Source: CAYVGO01 sp964450725
Lineage (GTDB): Bacteria > Bacteroidota > Bacteroidia > Bacteroidales > UBA932
Length of the DNA: 25,173 nucleotides
Direction: 5' to 3'
Assembly (NCBI GenBank): GCA_964450725.1
Contig: CAYVGO010000033.1
Location: 1-25,173 of the forward strand
The notes under the pieces were generated by a model. The model was given only the letters and a program-made list of their open reading frames with translations. It did not search any database and was not told the origin of the DNA. Below, piece after piece: positions 6,833 through 15,425 of this stretch; within the stretch, counting starts at the first letter, position 1, and each line of letters starts with the position of its first letter. Position numbers and translations under genes: made by a program.

Positions 6833-6934
6833 TTACGGCAGATTGCTCTTAATCATTTGCCATATTTTCTCTGCATCAATACCCAAATAATTATGGGGTA
6901 GATAAAATTCGGAAAGAATGCGAGACCTAAATAT
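6833..6934 (-). pseudogene. Remnant of a HepT/DUF86 (HEPN) protein C-terminus
   Basis: Read on the minus strand, about 34 codons ending at TAA (6833-6835) give a C-terminus containing YLPHNYLGIDAEKIWQMI and then KSNLP. This matches the end of HepT-like DUF86 proteins (RN...HNYxGID...IW..I...LP). There is no usable start codon upstream in the frame; the frame closes at 6974-6976, and the residues before the motif do not look like the family. I read it as the last quarter of a decayed toxin-antitoxin gene. The family's catalytic RN..H motif is only partly present (the His is kept). Confidence 0.45.
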
Positions 6935-6956
6935 CGGATTTCTATATTTAAAGTTG

Positions 6957-6988
6957 CAAATATAGAAGATATTTTATCAATACACAAA
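6957..6988 (-). promoter_or_regulatory. Strong leftward Bacteroidetes promoter with no obvious gene
   Basis: On the minus strand TTTG (6985-6988) is followed, after exactly 20 bases, by TATATTTG (6957-6964), a full match to the Bacteroidetes -33/-7 consensus and spacing. Transcription would start near 6950 and run through the HepT remnant and the structured element towards the lipoprotein gene at 6447. It either gives that operon a leader of about 500 bases or makes a separate non-coding RNA. The -7 box lies in an arm of a 9-bp hairpin (6941-6949 with 6958-6966). Confidence 0.6.
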
Positions 6989-7000
6989 GTACGATAAATT

Positions 7001-9601
7001 CTACTTTTTCAATAACATTTTAATTTCATGCAGTTTGTTCAGTGCATCAATGGGGGTTAATTCATTGGTGTCTATATTGTTTAATCGGTCTCTAATGTCA
7101 GATAAAATACCGTCCTCTAAAGTGAAAAGCGACATTTGAACTGGGTTTGGATTTCGTGATGAGGATATTTTTTCCGATGTTTTTACATGTCTGTATTTTT
7201 CAAAAGTTTTCAGTATTTCTTTCGACCGCTCTATCACCACAGTAGGCATACCTGCCATTTGAGCCACATTAATTCCGAAACTGTGTTCGGCATGTCCCTC
7301 TTTAATTTTACGTACAAATAAAATCTTTCCATCAATTTCTTTGACTGTAATATTATAATTTTTTACACGTTCAAAATCTTTACTTAGTTCATTGAGTTCG
7401 TGATAATGTGTAGCAAAAATTGTTTTGGGCATTGTAGGGTGTTGATGTAAATATTCTACCATTGACCACGCAATGGAAATACCGTCATAAGTACTTGTTC
7501 CTCTTCCAATTTCATCTAATAACACCAGACTTCTTTCCGAAATGTTGTGTAAAATGCTTGCAGCCTCTTGCATTTCGACCATAAAAGTTGATTCTCCTTG
7601 AGATAAATTATCTGAAGCTCCTACCCGTGTGAAAATTTTATCGACCGTTCCAATGATAGCATTTTCTGCCGGAACGTAAGAACCGATTTGAGCCAGCAGT
7701 ACAATTAAAGCCGTTTGTCGTAACAATGCAGATTTTCCACCCATATTCGGACCTGTCAGAATAACAATTTGGGTTGTTGCCGGATCTAATATAACAGTAT
7801 TGGGTACATATTTTTCACCAATCGGTAAAAGTTGCTCAATGACAGGATGTCTGCCTTCGGTAATTTGTAGTGTCAAACCGGAGTTTAATGTCGGACAACA
7901 ATAGTGATGTCGTATTGCCAGTTGAGCAAGAGACAATAAACAATCTAATGCCGCAATCATCTGTGCATTTAGTTGTAATATTGAGATATAAGAGAGTAAC
8001 TCTTGTAGCAATTGCAGGTAAACTTCCTGTTCAATCTCCACAATTCTTGCCGATGCTGTCAAAATTTTGGTCTCATACTCTTTTAATTCTTCTGTAATAT
8101 AACGCTCTGCTCCGGCTAAAGTCTGTTTACGTGACCAGTTTTCGGGCACTTTATTTTTATGTGCATTACGAACTTCCAAATAATATCCAAAAACATTGTT
8201 ATATCCTATTTTTAAAGAGGGAATACCGGTGAGGCTACTTTCTTTGTCTTGTAACTCTAATAAATATTGCTTTCCATTACGTTCAATATTACGCAATTCG
8301 TCCAACTCTTGATTTATTCCTTCTGCAATGACCTCACCTTTTCCGATTTGTACAGCAACATCAGGTTTTAATAACTTTACAATATGCTCTCTGATAATAT
8401 TACAATTGTTAATCAACTCACCTTTTTTGACTAATCCTTTTTCTTTACTTTCTAAACAAAAGTTTTTTATTTTATCAGTAACTTCTAATGTTCTTGCCAA
8501 TTGTAAAATTTCTCGTGGAGAGGCTTTACTGGTGGCAATACGCTGAGTTAACCTTTCTAAGTCTCCGATTTCTGTAATGAACGATGACAACTCTTCTACC
8601 TTTTCTTGGTGTTCTACAAAAAAAGTTACTGTGTTTTGTCGCTCCAGCATAGCATCTATAGTAACTAATGGAAACAAAAGCCAACGTCTCAACAATCTAC
8701 TTCCCATAGGAGATTGAGTATAATCAATGGTTTCTAATAATGACGTTCCTCCTTCGTGAGTGGATTGGAGTAGTTCTAAGTTCCTGATGGTGAATTTGTC
8801 TAACCAAATGTGCTGCTGTAAATCAATTCTACCGACTTTTGTGATGTGTTGTATCTGTTTGTGTTGCGTTAATTCTAAGTAAATTAAAATAACGGCTGCC
8901 GCAACCACCCCTTGTGATAAATTTTGAATGCCAAATCCTTTTAAAGTTTGGACATTGAAATGTGAAGTTAACTTTTCGTATGCCGAACTTTCTACAAAAG
9001 CCCAATCATCTAACTTATAGGTATAAAACTTAGTTCCAAAGGCATTGTTAAACTCCGCTTCTTTCCCTTTTTGATAAAGTATTTCTTTGGGAGAATAATT
9101 ATTTAATAAAGTATCAATGTAATTTACATCACCTTCTGTAACAAAATATTCTCCGGTAGATAAATCTAATAAAGAAATTCCTATGGTTTTACCAAAATGT
9201 ACAGCCGCCAAAAAGTTATTTTCTTTGTTGGACAGTACATTTTCTTGAGTAATAATTCCCGGAGTGATTAATTCAGTAACAGAACGTTTTACAATACCTT
9301 TGGCTAATTTTGGGTCTTCCATTTGATCGCACACAGCAACTCGTAAGCCGGCACGTACTAATTTCGGAAGATAAGTGTCTAAAGAATGATGAGGAAATCC
9401 TGCAAGTTCGACAAAAGCCGCAGTGCCATTGGCTCTACGTGTAAGTACAATTCCCAAAATTCCACTGGCTTTAACAGCATCTTCTCCGAATGTTTCATAA
9501 AAATCACCTACCCTGAACAGCAATAAAGCATCAGGATACTGTTTTTTGAAATGATAATATTGACGCATCATCGGCGTTTCTGCGTATTTTTGATCTGCCA
9601 C
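7001..9601 (-). CDS. mutS: DNA mismatch repair protein MutS
   Basis: 866 residues, full length. The N-terminal mismatch-binding domain has the F-Y-E motif (Phe34-Tyr35-Glu36, in RVGDFYETF) that wedges into mispaired bases. Connector, lever and clamp domains follow. The C-terminal ABC ATPase has the Walker A loop TGPNMGGKSALLRQ near residue 614, the signature region SQGESTFMVEM, and Walker B with LLDEIGRGTSTYDG near residue 693, then the conserved THYHEL. The HTH dimerisation segment is FGINVAQMAGMP. Near residue 820, QMSLF fits a sliding-clamp binding motif. It recognises mismatches and recruits MutL. The start lies 11 bases after the stop of the VOC gene, so it is probably transcribed from upstream of rfbB. 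Nothing is missing. Confidence 0.97.
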   Translation of the reverse strand: MADQKYAETPMMRQYYHFKKQYPDALLLFRVGDFYETFGEDAVKASGILGIVLTRRANGTAAFVELAGFPHHSLDTYLPKLVRAGLRVAVCDQMEDPKLAKGIVKRSVTELITPGIITQENVLSNKENNFLAAVHFGKTIGISLLDLSTGEYFVTEGDVNYIDTLLNNYSPKEILYQKGKEAEFNNAFGTKFYTYKLDDWAFVESSAYEKLTSHFNVQTLKGFGIQNLSQGVVAAAVILIYLELTQHKQIQHITKVGRIDLQQHIWLDKFTIRNLELLQSTHEGGTSLLETIDYTQSPMGSRLLRRWLLFPLVTIDAMLERQNTVTFFVEHQEKVEELSSFITEIGDLERLTQRIATSKASPREILQLARTLEVTDKIKNFCLESKEKGLVKKGELINNCNIIREHIVKLLKPDVAVQIGKGEVIAEGINQELDELRNIERNGKQYLLELQDKESSLTGIPSLKIGYNNVFGYYLEVRNAHKNKVPENWSRKQTLAGAERYITEELKEYETKILTASARIVEIEQEVYLQLLQELLSYISILQLNAQMIAALDCLLSLAQLAIRHHYCCPTLNSGLTLQITEGRHPVIEQLLPIGEKYVPNTVILDPATTQIVILTGPNMGGKSALLRQTALIVLLAQIGSYVPAENAIIGTVDKIFTRVGASDNLSQGESTFMVEMQEAASILHNISERSLVLLDEIGRGTSTYDGISIAWSMVEYLHQHPTMPKTIFATHYHELNELSKDFERVKNYNITVKEIDGKILFVRKIKEGHAEHSFGINVAQMAGMPTVVIERSKEILKTFEKYRHVKTSEKISSSRNPNPVQMSLFTLEDGILSDIRDRLNNIDTNELTPIDALNKLHEIKMLLKK

Positions 9602-9612
9602 AATGGTAATAT

Positions 9613-10007
9613 TTAATCGTTGTATTGCTGAACTTCTCCAAGAGTGATAGTAATACCATTTTTATCTGTAAAGGTAAATTCTTTAGTGCGATAATTGGTT
9701 TTCTTGATAGGAGATATAATTTTTACTTGATCTTTTATTTTGTGAAAATAAAATTCAATGTTATCAACTTCCAGATATAATATAAAGTTGTTTTGGAGAG
9801 TTTTATTCGTGAAAGTCAAATGTAATTCACGGTTGACATTATCACGAGATTGAAGCATGATTTCAATATTTTCATTTTGAAGTATTGCAAAATCATAGTT
9901 TTCACTGTTAGGATGAGTTTGTGTTACTGTTAAGTCAAAATTTGTTTGATAAAACTTGATGGCCTCATTAACATCATCAACAAGAAATATGGGACTCAAT
10001 GCTTGTA

Positions 10008-10011
<4 letters not shown>
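9613..10011 (-). CDS. VOC (glyoxalase/bleomycin-resistance-like) family protein
   Basis: 132 residues, the size of a single VOC unit with two beta-alpha-beta-beta-beta modules. The first module opens with SPIFLVDDVNEAIKFYQTNF and contains the strand NIEIMLQS; the second has FILYLEVDNIEFYFHKIKD, then TKEFTFTDKNGITITLGE. The His usually placed in the first strand as a metal ligand is absent (Phe-Leu-Val instead), while a Glu near the C-terminus is kept, so metal-dependent glyoxalase activity is doubtful; a binding or resistance role is equally possible. Its start overlaps the rfbB stop by 4 bases, so the two are translationally coupled. The substrate cannot be inferred. Confidence 0.8.
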
Positions 10012-11156
<1,145 letters not shown>

Positions 11157-11298
11157 AATTAACTTTTATTTGGTATTCAATATTCTACTAAAAAATCAAA
11201 TTTTCGTCTGGCCGTTCATTGGGAGGGAGAGACTCGGCGAATCTCCAAACACAATTAAACTATTCAATGTATCATTGTGAAATCTATCGCATAATAAA

Positions 11299-11316
11299 TA
11301 ACATTGGCCAATGTTA
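11299..11316. promoter_or_regulatory. 18-base perfect palindrome, possible operator
   Basis: TAACATTGGCCAATGTTA is a perfect palindrome with no spacer. It lies between the tRNA terminator and rfbB, 143 bases before the rfbB start. A dimeric regulator site is a reasonable guess, without further support. Confidence 0.4.
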
Positions 11317-11319
11317 ATA

Positions 11320-11353
11320 AAAAGGGACAACCTCTAACGAAATTGTCCCTTTT
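11320..11353 (-). terminator. Terminator of the tRNA-Leu gene
   Basis: AAAAGGGACAA and TTGTCCCTTTT pair as an 11-bp stem (11343-11353 with 11320-11330) around a 12-base loop, ending in T on the minus strand. It lies 14 bases after the 3' end of the tRNA. The symmetry would allow it to work in both directions. Confidence 0.8.
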
Positions 11354-11367
11354 CTCCAATTGTTTTG

Positions 11368-11450
11368 TGCGGATGAAGGGACTCGAACCCCCACGCCTCT
11401 CGGCACCAGATCCTAAGTCTGGGGCGGCTACCAATTACGCCACATCCGCA
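11368..11450 (-). tRNA. tRNA-Leu, anticodon UAG
   Basis: 83 bases on the minus strand. The acceptor stem TGCGGAT pairs with ATCCGCA. The anticodon arm is CCAGA, loop CTTAGGA, TCTGG, with anticodon TAG, which reads leucine CUA/CUN codons. The long variable arm (TGCCGAGAGGCGT) is typical of tRNA-Leu, and the T arm contains GGTTCGAGTCC. The 3' CCA is not encoded. It has its own promoter and terminator and stands as a single gene. Confidence 0.97.
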
Positions 11451-11459
11451 TTCGAAGAA

Positions 11460-11491
11460 CAAAGGTAATTGTTTTTTTAATTCTACACAAA
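11460..11491 (-). promoter_or_regulatory. Promoter of tRNA-Leu
   Basis: On the minus strand TTTG (11488-11491) and TACCTTTG (11460-11467) are separated by exactly 20 bases, a full match to the Bacteroidetes promoter. The -7 box ends 9 bases before the mature tRNA 5' end. Confidence 0.8.
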
Positions 11492-11513
11492 ATCTTTCTC
11501 AATTTTTTACCAC

Positions 11514-11580
11514 AAAAAAACACTAATGTAAAGTTTACAACTGTAAATCGCATCACTATTTACAGTTGTAAACTTTACAT
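11514..11580 (-). terminator. 23-bp perfect inverted repeat with T run ending the HTH gene
   Basis: 11526-11548 and 11558-11580 are perfect reverse complements of 23 bases with a 9-base loop. The minus-strand continuation reaches seven T at 11514-11520, so it can act as a terminator. The upstream arm is coding: it holds the last seven codons of the HTH gene and the stop codon begins the loop. Each arm contains smaller palindromes (GTAAAGTTTAC and TTTACAACTGTAAA), which is unusual for a plain terminator. Confidence 0.7.
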
Positions 11581-11933
11581 GTTTTATCTTTATAGAAAAT
11601 AATGATTTTTTCAATTTCATTATCAGTATCTATAGGAATATTGTCCGCAATCATTCTATTTTCCGTTTGATTGGTTATTACTTCAGGAACTATTTTTTCA
11701 TCATTCATCGACTCTTTTTTTTCGTCTTTAAGCATATTTCCTTCCCCTAATAACAACCATTCCATAGAAATGTCCGGAAATTCCTTCATAAATATGGATA
11801 GGTTATCAATACTTAACTTGCTTCTGCCGCTTAAAAGATGACTTACATTAGAACGATTCATGCTTAAACGGTTAGCAAACTCATTGGGACTAAGATGTTT
11901 TTTTAATAGCAATGTTTGTATTCTATCTTTCAT
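11556..11933 (-). CDS. Small HTH (XRE/Cro-C1-type) transcriptional regulator
   Basis: 125 residues from the ATG at 11933; a TTG two codons upstream is less likely. Residues about 3-60 form a five-helix Cro/C1 DNA-binding domain: IQTLLLKKHLSPNEFANRL, MNRSNVSHLLSGRSKLSID, then ISMEWLLLGEGNML, the ending common in Bacteroidetes phage-type repressors. The rest is a charged linker and a short C-terminal strand-rich tail (IEKIIIFYKDKTCKV) with no recognised domain. The promoter is a perfect TTTG-N20-TACTTTTG, and the palindrome TATTACAAAAGTAATA covers its -7 box, so autorepression is very likely. Two similar sites lie in the gene-poor region upstream, which may be its target. The gene ends inside a 23-bp inverted repeat. 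No phage or transposase gene is nearby. Confidence 0.85.
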   Translation of the reverse strand: MKDRIQTLLLKKHLSPNEFANRLSMNRSNVSHLLSGRSKLSIDNLSIFMKEFPDISMEWLLLGEGNMLKDEKKESMNDEKIVPEVITNQTENRMIADNIPIDTDNEIEKIIIFYKDKTCKVYNCK

Positions 11934-11966
11934 TATCAATAGTTTGAATTAATACCAAAACAATTA

Positions 11967-11982
11967 TATTACAAAAGTAATA
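11967..11982. promoter_or_regulatory. Operator 1 of the HTH regulator (TATTAC-N4-GTAATA)
   Basis: TATTACAAAAGTAATA is a perfect inverted repeat of 6-base half-sites with a 4-base spacer. It covers the -7 box of the HTH gene promoter, the classical position for repression of its own gene. Confidence 0.65.
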
Positions 11983-12003
11983 AATACATAGTTTTCCAGC
12001 AAA
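11972..12003 (-). promoter_or_regulatory. Promoter of the HTH regulator gene
   Basis: Minus-strand TTTG (12000-12003), 20 bases, TACTTTTG (11972-11979). The -7 box ends 38 bases before the ATG at 11933. Confidence 0.8.
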
Positions 12004-12021
12004 ATCTTCTTTAAATTAAGG

Positions 12022-12037
12022 TATTACATGTGTAATA
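12022..12037. promoter_or_regulatory. Operator 2 of the HTH regulator
   Basis: TATTACATGTGTAATA has the same half-sites and the same 4-base spacer as operator 1, with centres 55 bases apart. The spacing would suit cooperative binding upstream of the promoter or control of a rightward transcript. Confidence 0.6.
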
Positions 12038-12242
12038 TCTATATGTCTATAGAGGTACATTGTGTTATGGAATTTTAATCGAAACGGAAAAGAATTTATG
12101 AAATAAATGGAAGAGTAATTGCTCTAAAACTATACCAAGTTCATTTGATGTATTGGAGATTCTAAGAAATAAAATCATTTTATCAGAAATATTACTAAAC
12201 TATAAAAAATATCGACATATCTAAAGTAATATCGATGAATAG

Positions 12243-12338
12243 ATGCATATATATCTTATAATAAACAAGGTATATATTTTGTTTTTAGGTACAATAATAT
12301 TTTACTTACTTTACAGTCAACACAAAGATCAAAAATAG
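12243..12338 (+). CDS. Possible small membrane peptide (31 residues)
   Basis: ATG at 12243, TAG at 12336. The peptide has a hydrophobic stretch from about residue 3 to 24 (core KVYILFLGTIIFYLLY) followed by a short polar tail, SQHKDQK. That layout resembles single-helix type I toxins or small membrane regulators, but AT-rich DNA produces such frames by chance. There is no visible promoter or recognised family. Confidence 0.15.
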   Translation: MHIYLIINKVYILFLGTIIFYLLYSQHKDQK

Positions 12339-12442
12339 AATTACACAGTTATAATCGTTTATATAATAAACTACTTAAAGTATTGATTATAAATAGCTTA
12401 TTTTCCATTTCTCTATATTGTTACTGTTGTAATTATCAACAC

Positions 12443-12456
12443 ATTACATCTGTAAT
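12443..12456. promoter_or_regulatory. Operator 3, same motif as the HTH operators
   Basis: ATTACATCTGTAAT shows the same ATTAC-N4-GTAAT geometry as the two sites at the HTH promoter. It lies 33 bases before the short hydrophobic reading frame at 12490. Confidence 0.45.
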
Positions 12457-12489
12457 TTGCAGATTTTCTCTATACTCCTATAAGCAACA

Positions 12490-12588
12490 ATGCAAATAAG
12501 TTATTTTTTCCTATGGAAAACTACCCTTCTTACATTGGTGTTTATCATGAAAATAATTTTACTATATACAGTTATTGCTGTCCTATAA
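12490..12588 (+). CDS. Possible small membrane peptide (32 residues)
   Basis: ATG at 12490, TAA at 12586. Nearly the whole peptide is hydrophobic (YFFLWKTTLLTLVFIMKI, then ILLYTVIAVL). It follows operator 3. Support is weak: chance is a fair explanation in such AT-rich sequence, and a second frame through the same bases (ATG at 12513) gives an unrelated 27-residue peptide. Confidence 0.15.
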   Translation: MQISYFFLWKTTLLTLVFIMKIILLYTVIAVL

Positions 12589-12795
12589 AAATTTAGCATG
12601 CATTCGTATATCTCTTATGTAGAAACATTTAAATGAGGCTTTCCATGTAAGGACTTGTCTTTTCGCTCAACATAAAATTGATAGGAAAAAATATTCTTAT
12701 AACACACTTGTGTGAACTACAAATAGGCTATATCACGTAAAAAACACCCATTTTCTATCATGCAAAAGTTTTATTGGACAGCAATAATATACAGT

Positions 12796-12829
12796 AAAGG
12801 CTGACTCCATTTTTGGAATCAGCCTTTTT
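12796..12829 (+). terminator. Rightward terminator in front of the convergent permease gene
   Basis: 12796-12808 (AAAGGCTGACTCC) pairs with 12815-12827 with one mismatch around a 6-base loop, and the + strand continues as T. On the minus strand the stem pairs fully (one G-U) but only three T, all from the stem, follow, so it may also end the pgi-to-permease operon weakly. The T run favours a rightward transcript coming from the gene-poor region. Confidence 0.7.
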
Positions 12830-12917
12830 CTTTTCTAATGATTAATTACAATAAGAACCTGAAATAAACAAAATTGTCATTTGTGGTCGACAGCAAATAA
12901 TTTTGCAATGAAAAGTT

Positions 12918-13844
12918 TTAAGTTCTTTGATTTCGTAACTTTTTTTCCATATCTTGACGACTTTTACTGCGAGTTACTAAGAAAACTCCGCCAAAAATAA
13001 GTGTAGCAGCTACAATTTTTATCCATGTCAGTTGTTCTCCAAAAAGCAAAATTGCCAGTAAAGAAGCCACAATAGGTTGAAGGTAATTGTAGGTGCTTAA
13101 AGTGGTTGGACGCAAATATTGTAAAGAAATTCCAATAAGAAAGTAAGTAGTAAAAGTTGCTCCAATAAGAAGATATGCCATTTCCCAATATGCTTCTGCC
13201 GGAAAAGAAGACCAAACTACTTCGGGTAACTTGTGGCCAACAATAGGAAGATAGACAACGGCGGCAAAAGTAAACATCCATCGAAGAATGGTAGTGGGAG
13301 CATATTTTTTAAGCAGTGGCTTGTTGATGACTAAATAGATAGCATAAAACAACGAACTTAAAAAGCAAAAAACAGCACCCCAGTTTTTTTCCAAAGAAAA
13401 AGAAATCTCTTTACCTGCAACAATAATCATTGCGGCACCTATAAGTCCCATAGATACACCACCAACTTTAATCCACGTAATGGGTTCTTTTAAAATTACC
13501 GCTGCTAAAATCATCACTAAAACGGGAGTTATGGTGATGACCAAAGAAGCATTGATTGGATCTGTATATTGCATTCCAACAATAAAAGACAATTGATTAA
13601 GTAAGATTCCAAAAAGTCCGCAAAGAAATAATAAGAAAAGGTCTTTGAAAGCAACTTTTTGTCTGGGAAGAAAAAAGAAAAGCACCCAGAATGCAACCAT
13701 TCCGAATAACATGCGTAATAAAGAAAGTATATCTGCTCCAATATGGAATTTTTTCAATAAACTTTCAACAACTAAAATATTAACCCCAAAAATAATATTT
13801 GTAACAGCAATAGATAGGTGTCCTTTGGCGCGATTACTCAGCAT
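12918..13844 (-). CDS. DMT-superfamily permease (EamA domains)
   Basis: 308 residues with about ten membrane helices in two EamA repeats, the normal size for the drug/metabolite transporter superfamily. The first repeat opens HLSIAVTNIIFGVNILVVESLL and contains DPINASLVITITPVLVMILAAVILKEP, the typical end-of-helix motif; the second repeat has the matching LSTYNYLQPIVASLLAILLFGEQLTWIKIVAATLIFGG. Members export or import small metabolites across the inner membrane; the substrate cannot be predicted. The start overlaps the end of gltX by 11 bases, so they are co-transcribed. The C-terminus is short, basic and cytoplasmic (SRQDMEKKLRNQ). Confidence 0.9.
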   Translation of the reverse strand: MLSNRAKGHLSIAVTNIIFGVNILVVESLLKKFHIGADILSLLRMLFGMVAFWVLFFFLPRQKVAFKDLFLLFLCGLFGILLNQLSFIVGMQYTDPINASLVITITPVLVMILAAVILKEPITWIKVGGVSMGLIGAAMIIVAGKEISFSLEKNWGAVFCFLSSLFYAIYLVINKPLLKKYAPTTILRWMFTFAAVVYLPIVGHKLPEVVWSSFPAEAYWEMAYLLIGATFTTYFLIGISLQYLRPTTLSTYNYLQPIVASLLAILLFGEQLTWIKIVAATLIFGGVFLVTRSKSRQDMEKKLRNQRT

Positions 13845-15414
13845 CGGAAATTTGAATAAAATCAGTAAAAGATTGAAGGCGTTGTATAATTTCGTTACCT
13901 CCTAAAAGATGTATAATTTCAAACATATCCGGACCTGCAAACTCTCCCACAACTGCAAACCGTAAAGGTTTCATCAACAGTACAGGTTTTGTGTTACGTG
14001 CTTGTAACCAGGTTTGAATATTATGCTTTAAAGTTTCTACATCGACATTTGATGATAATTCGACAGCATTGCTGATGAAGTCTTGAAACAGCAATAGTGT
14101 CTCAGGAGTATTCAAAGTTTTAGCGTACGTTTTATCGGCGCTACCAAACTGTGGAGGTTGGAAGAAGAACTTTGACATGGTGAAAATGTCATTCAATAAT
14201 ACAAAACGTTCTCGCAATAATGCAATAACCTTTTCCTTTGAAACAGAAGTTGTTTCAATACCATGTTCCAAAAGTTGTTGGGTTAGTATTATAACCAACT
14301 CATTATCACTCTTTTGTTTTATATATTGCTGATTAAACCACTTGGCTTTCTCTATATTAAACTTTGCTCCGGATTTTACTATTTTATCAATGGAAAATGC
14401 GGTAATCAACTCCGACTTGGTAAACATTTCTTGTTCCGATCCACTATTCCATCCTAACAATGCTAAAAAGTTAAGCAGTGCTTCAGGTAAATATCCTTCT
14501 TCTTTAAATCCTTTAATTACTTCATTTTCACTCTTCCACAACAAAGGAAATACAGGAAATCCTAACCTTTCTCCATCTCTTTTACTTAATTTTCCGTTAC
14601 CTTCAGGTTTGAGTATAAGTGGTAAATGGGCAAACTGAGGGCACTGTTCTCTCCATCCGAAGGCTTCATAGAGCAGAATGTGCAAGGGTAATGATGGCAA
14701 CCATTCCTCACCTCTAATCACGTGAGAAATATTCATTAAGTAATCATCAACAATATTCGCCAGATGATAAGTCGGCAATTCATCGGCTTTTTTCCATAAC
14801 ACTTTATCGTCTAAAGTATCTGTATTTACTTTTATCTCACCGCGAATTAAATCTGATAATACCATTTCTTGATGGGCGGGTATTTTAAAACGTATCACCC
14901 AATCACTGCAGGTTTGTAGCAGTTCTTGGGTTTTCACTTGAGATAAGGTTAATGAGTTACAAAGAGTTTGGCGAGTGGTGTGATTATAACTGAAGATTTT
15001 ATTTTCCGCAGTATAATCAACTCTTTTTTGTTCTATTTGGTCAGGAGTATCAAAGGCATAGTATGCCCAACCATTTTCTATAAGTTTATCAACATACTGC
15101 TTGTAAATTTCTTTTCTACAACTTTGCCTGTAAGGAGCACAAGAATGTTCGGCATTAGATTCTATCACAATACTACCCTCTTGCGTAACTCCTTCGTCAG
15201 GAAAAATATCCAGCCATCGTAAAGACTCTATGATATATTGCTCGGCTTGCGGAACAAATCTTTTTACATCTGTATCTTCTATCCGTAAAATAAATGTACC
15301 TCCATGCTTTTTAGCAAACAAATAATTGAATAACGCTGTACGAACTCCACCAATATGTAAAGCACCTGTAGGACTTGGTGCAAATCTGACTCTAACGGGT
15401 CTTGAATCAATCAT
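13834..15414 (-). CDS. gltX: Glutamate-tRNA ligase
   Basis: 526 residues, a class I aminoacyl-tRNA synthetase. The HIGH-type motif is in APSPTGALHIGGVRTALFNY (His20-Ile-Gly-Gly), as usual for GluRS. The region VIRGEEWLPSLPLHILLYEAFGW belongs to the catalytic domain, and the KMSKS-type loop is GKLSKRDGERLGFPVFPL near residue 275. The C-terminal half is the helical anticodon-binding domain, ending in LRFAVVGEFAGPDMFEIIHLLG. It charges tRNA-Glu with glutamate in the cytoplasm. The start lies 11 bases after the TM2 gene, and the end overlaps the permease gene. All key motifs are intact; no editing or extra domain is visible. Confidence 0.96.
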   Translation of the reverse strand: MIDSRPVRVRFAPSPTGALHIGGVRTALFNYLFAKKHGGTFILRIEDTDVKRFVPQAEQYIIESLRWLDIFPDEGVTQEGSIVIESNAEHSCAPYRQSCRKEIYKQYVDKLIENGWAYYAFDTPDQIEQKRVDYTAENKIFSYNHTTRQTLCNSLTLSQVKTQELLQTCSDWVIRFKIPAHQEMVLSDLIRGEIKVNTDTLDDKVLWKKADELPTYHLANIVDDYLMNISHVIRGEEWLPSLPLHILLYEAFGWREQCPQFAHLPLILKPEGNGKLSKRDGERLGFPVFPLLWKSENEVIKGFKEEGYLPEALLNFLALLGWNSGSEQEMFTKSELITAFSIDKIVKSGAKFNIEKAKWFNQQYIKQKSDNELVIILTQQLLEHGIETTSVSKEKVIALLRERFVLLNDIFTMSKFFFQPPQFGSADKTYAKTLNTPETLLLFQDFISNAVELSSNVDVETLKHNIQTWLQARNTKPVLLMKPLRFAVVGEFAGPDMFEIIHLLGGNEIIQRLQSFTDFIQISDAE

Positions 15415-15425
15415 AAAATACTCTT

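Larger units (their letters stand above)
12038..12795. other. Gene-poor AT-rich region between the HTH gene and the permease
   Basis: About 760 bases with no reading frame over 60 codons on either strand and no recognisable decayed gene. It holds a third copy of the operator motif (12443-12456), an imperfectly placed inverted repeat of the same half-sites (12189-12196 with 12225-12232), two short hydrophobic reading frames on the + strand (12243-12338 and 12490-12588), and a rightward terminator at its end. I found no full TAnnTTTG promoter on the + strand. Confidence 0.5.

Noticed and set aside
6551..6950. tmRNA or RNase P RNA
   Set aside because: No tRNA-like T arm with GGTTCGA and no GAGGAAAGTC block is present on either strand.
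11934..11939. TTG start for the HTH regulator
   Set aside because: It adds only two residues; the ATG at 11933 begins the usual MKDRI-type start.
12513..12596. 27-codon frame with a Cys-Cys near the end
   Set aside because: It overlaps another short frame, has no promoter or family and is within chance expectation in AT-rich DNA.
12964..13281. 105-codon frame overlapping the permease on the same strand
   Set aside because: Out-of-frame shadow; the permease frame has the conserved membrane helices.
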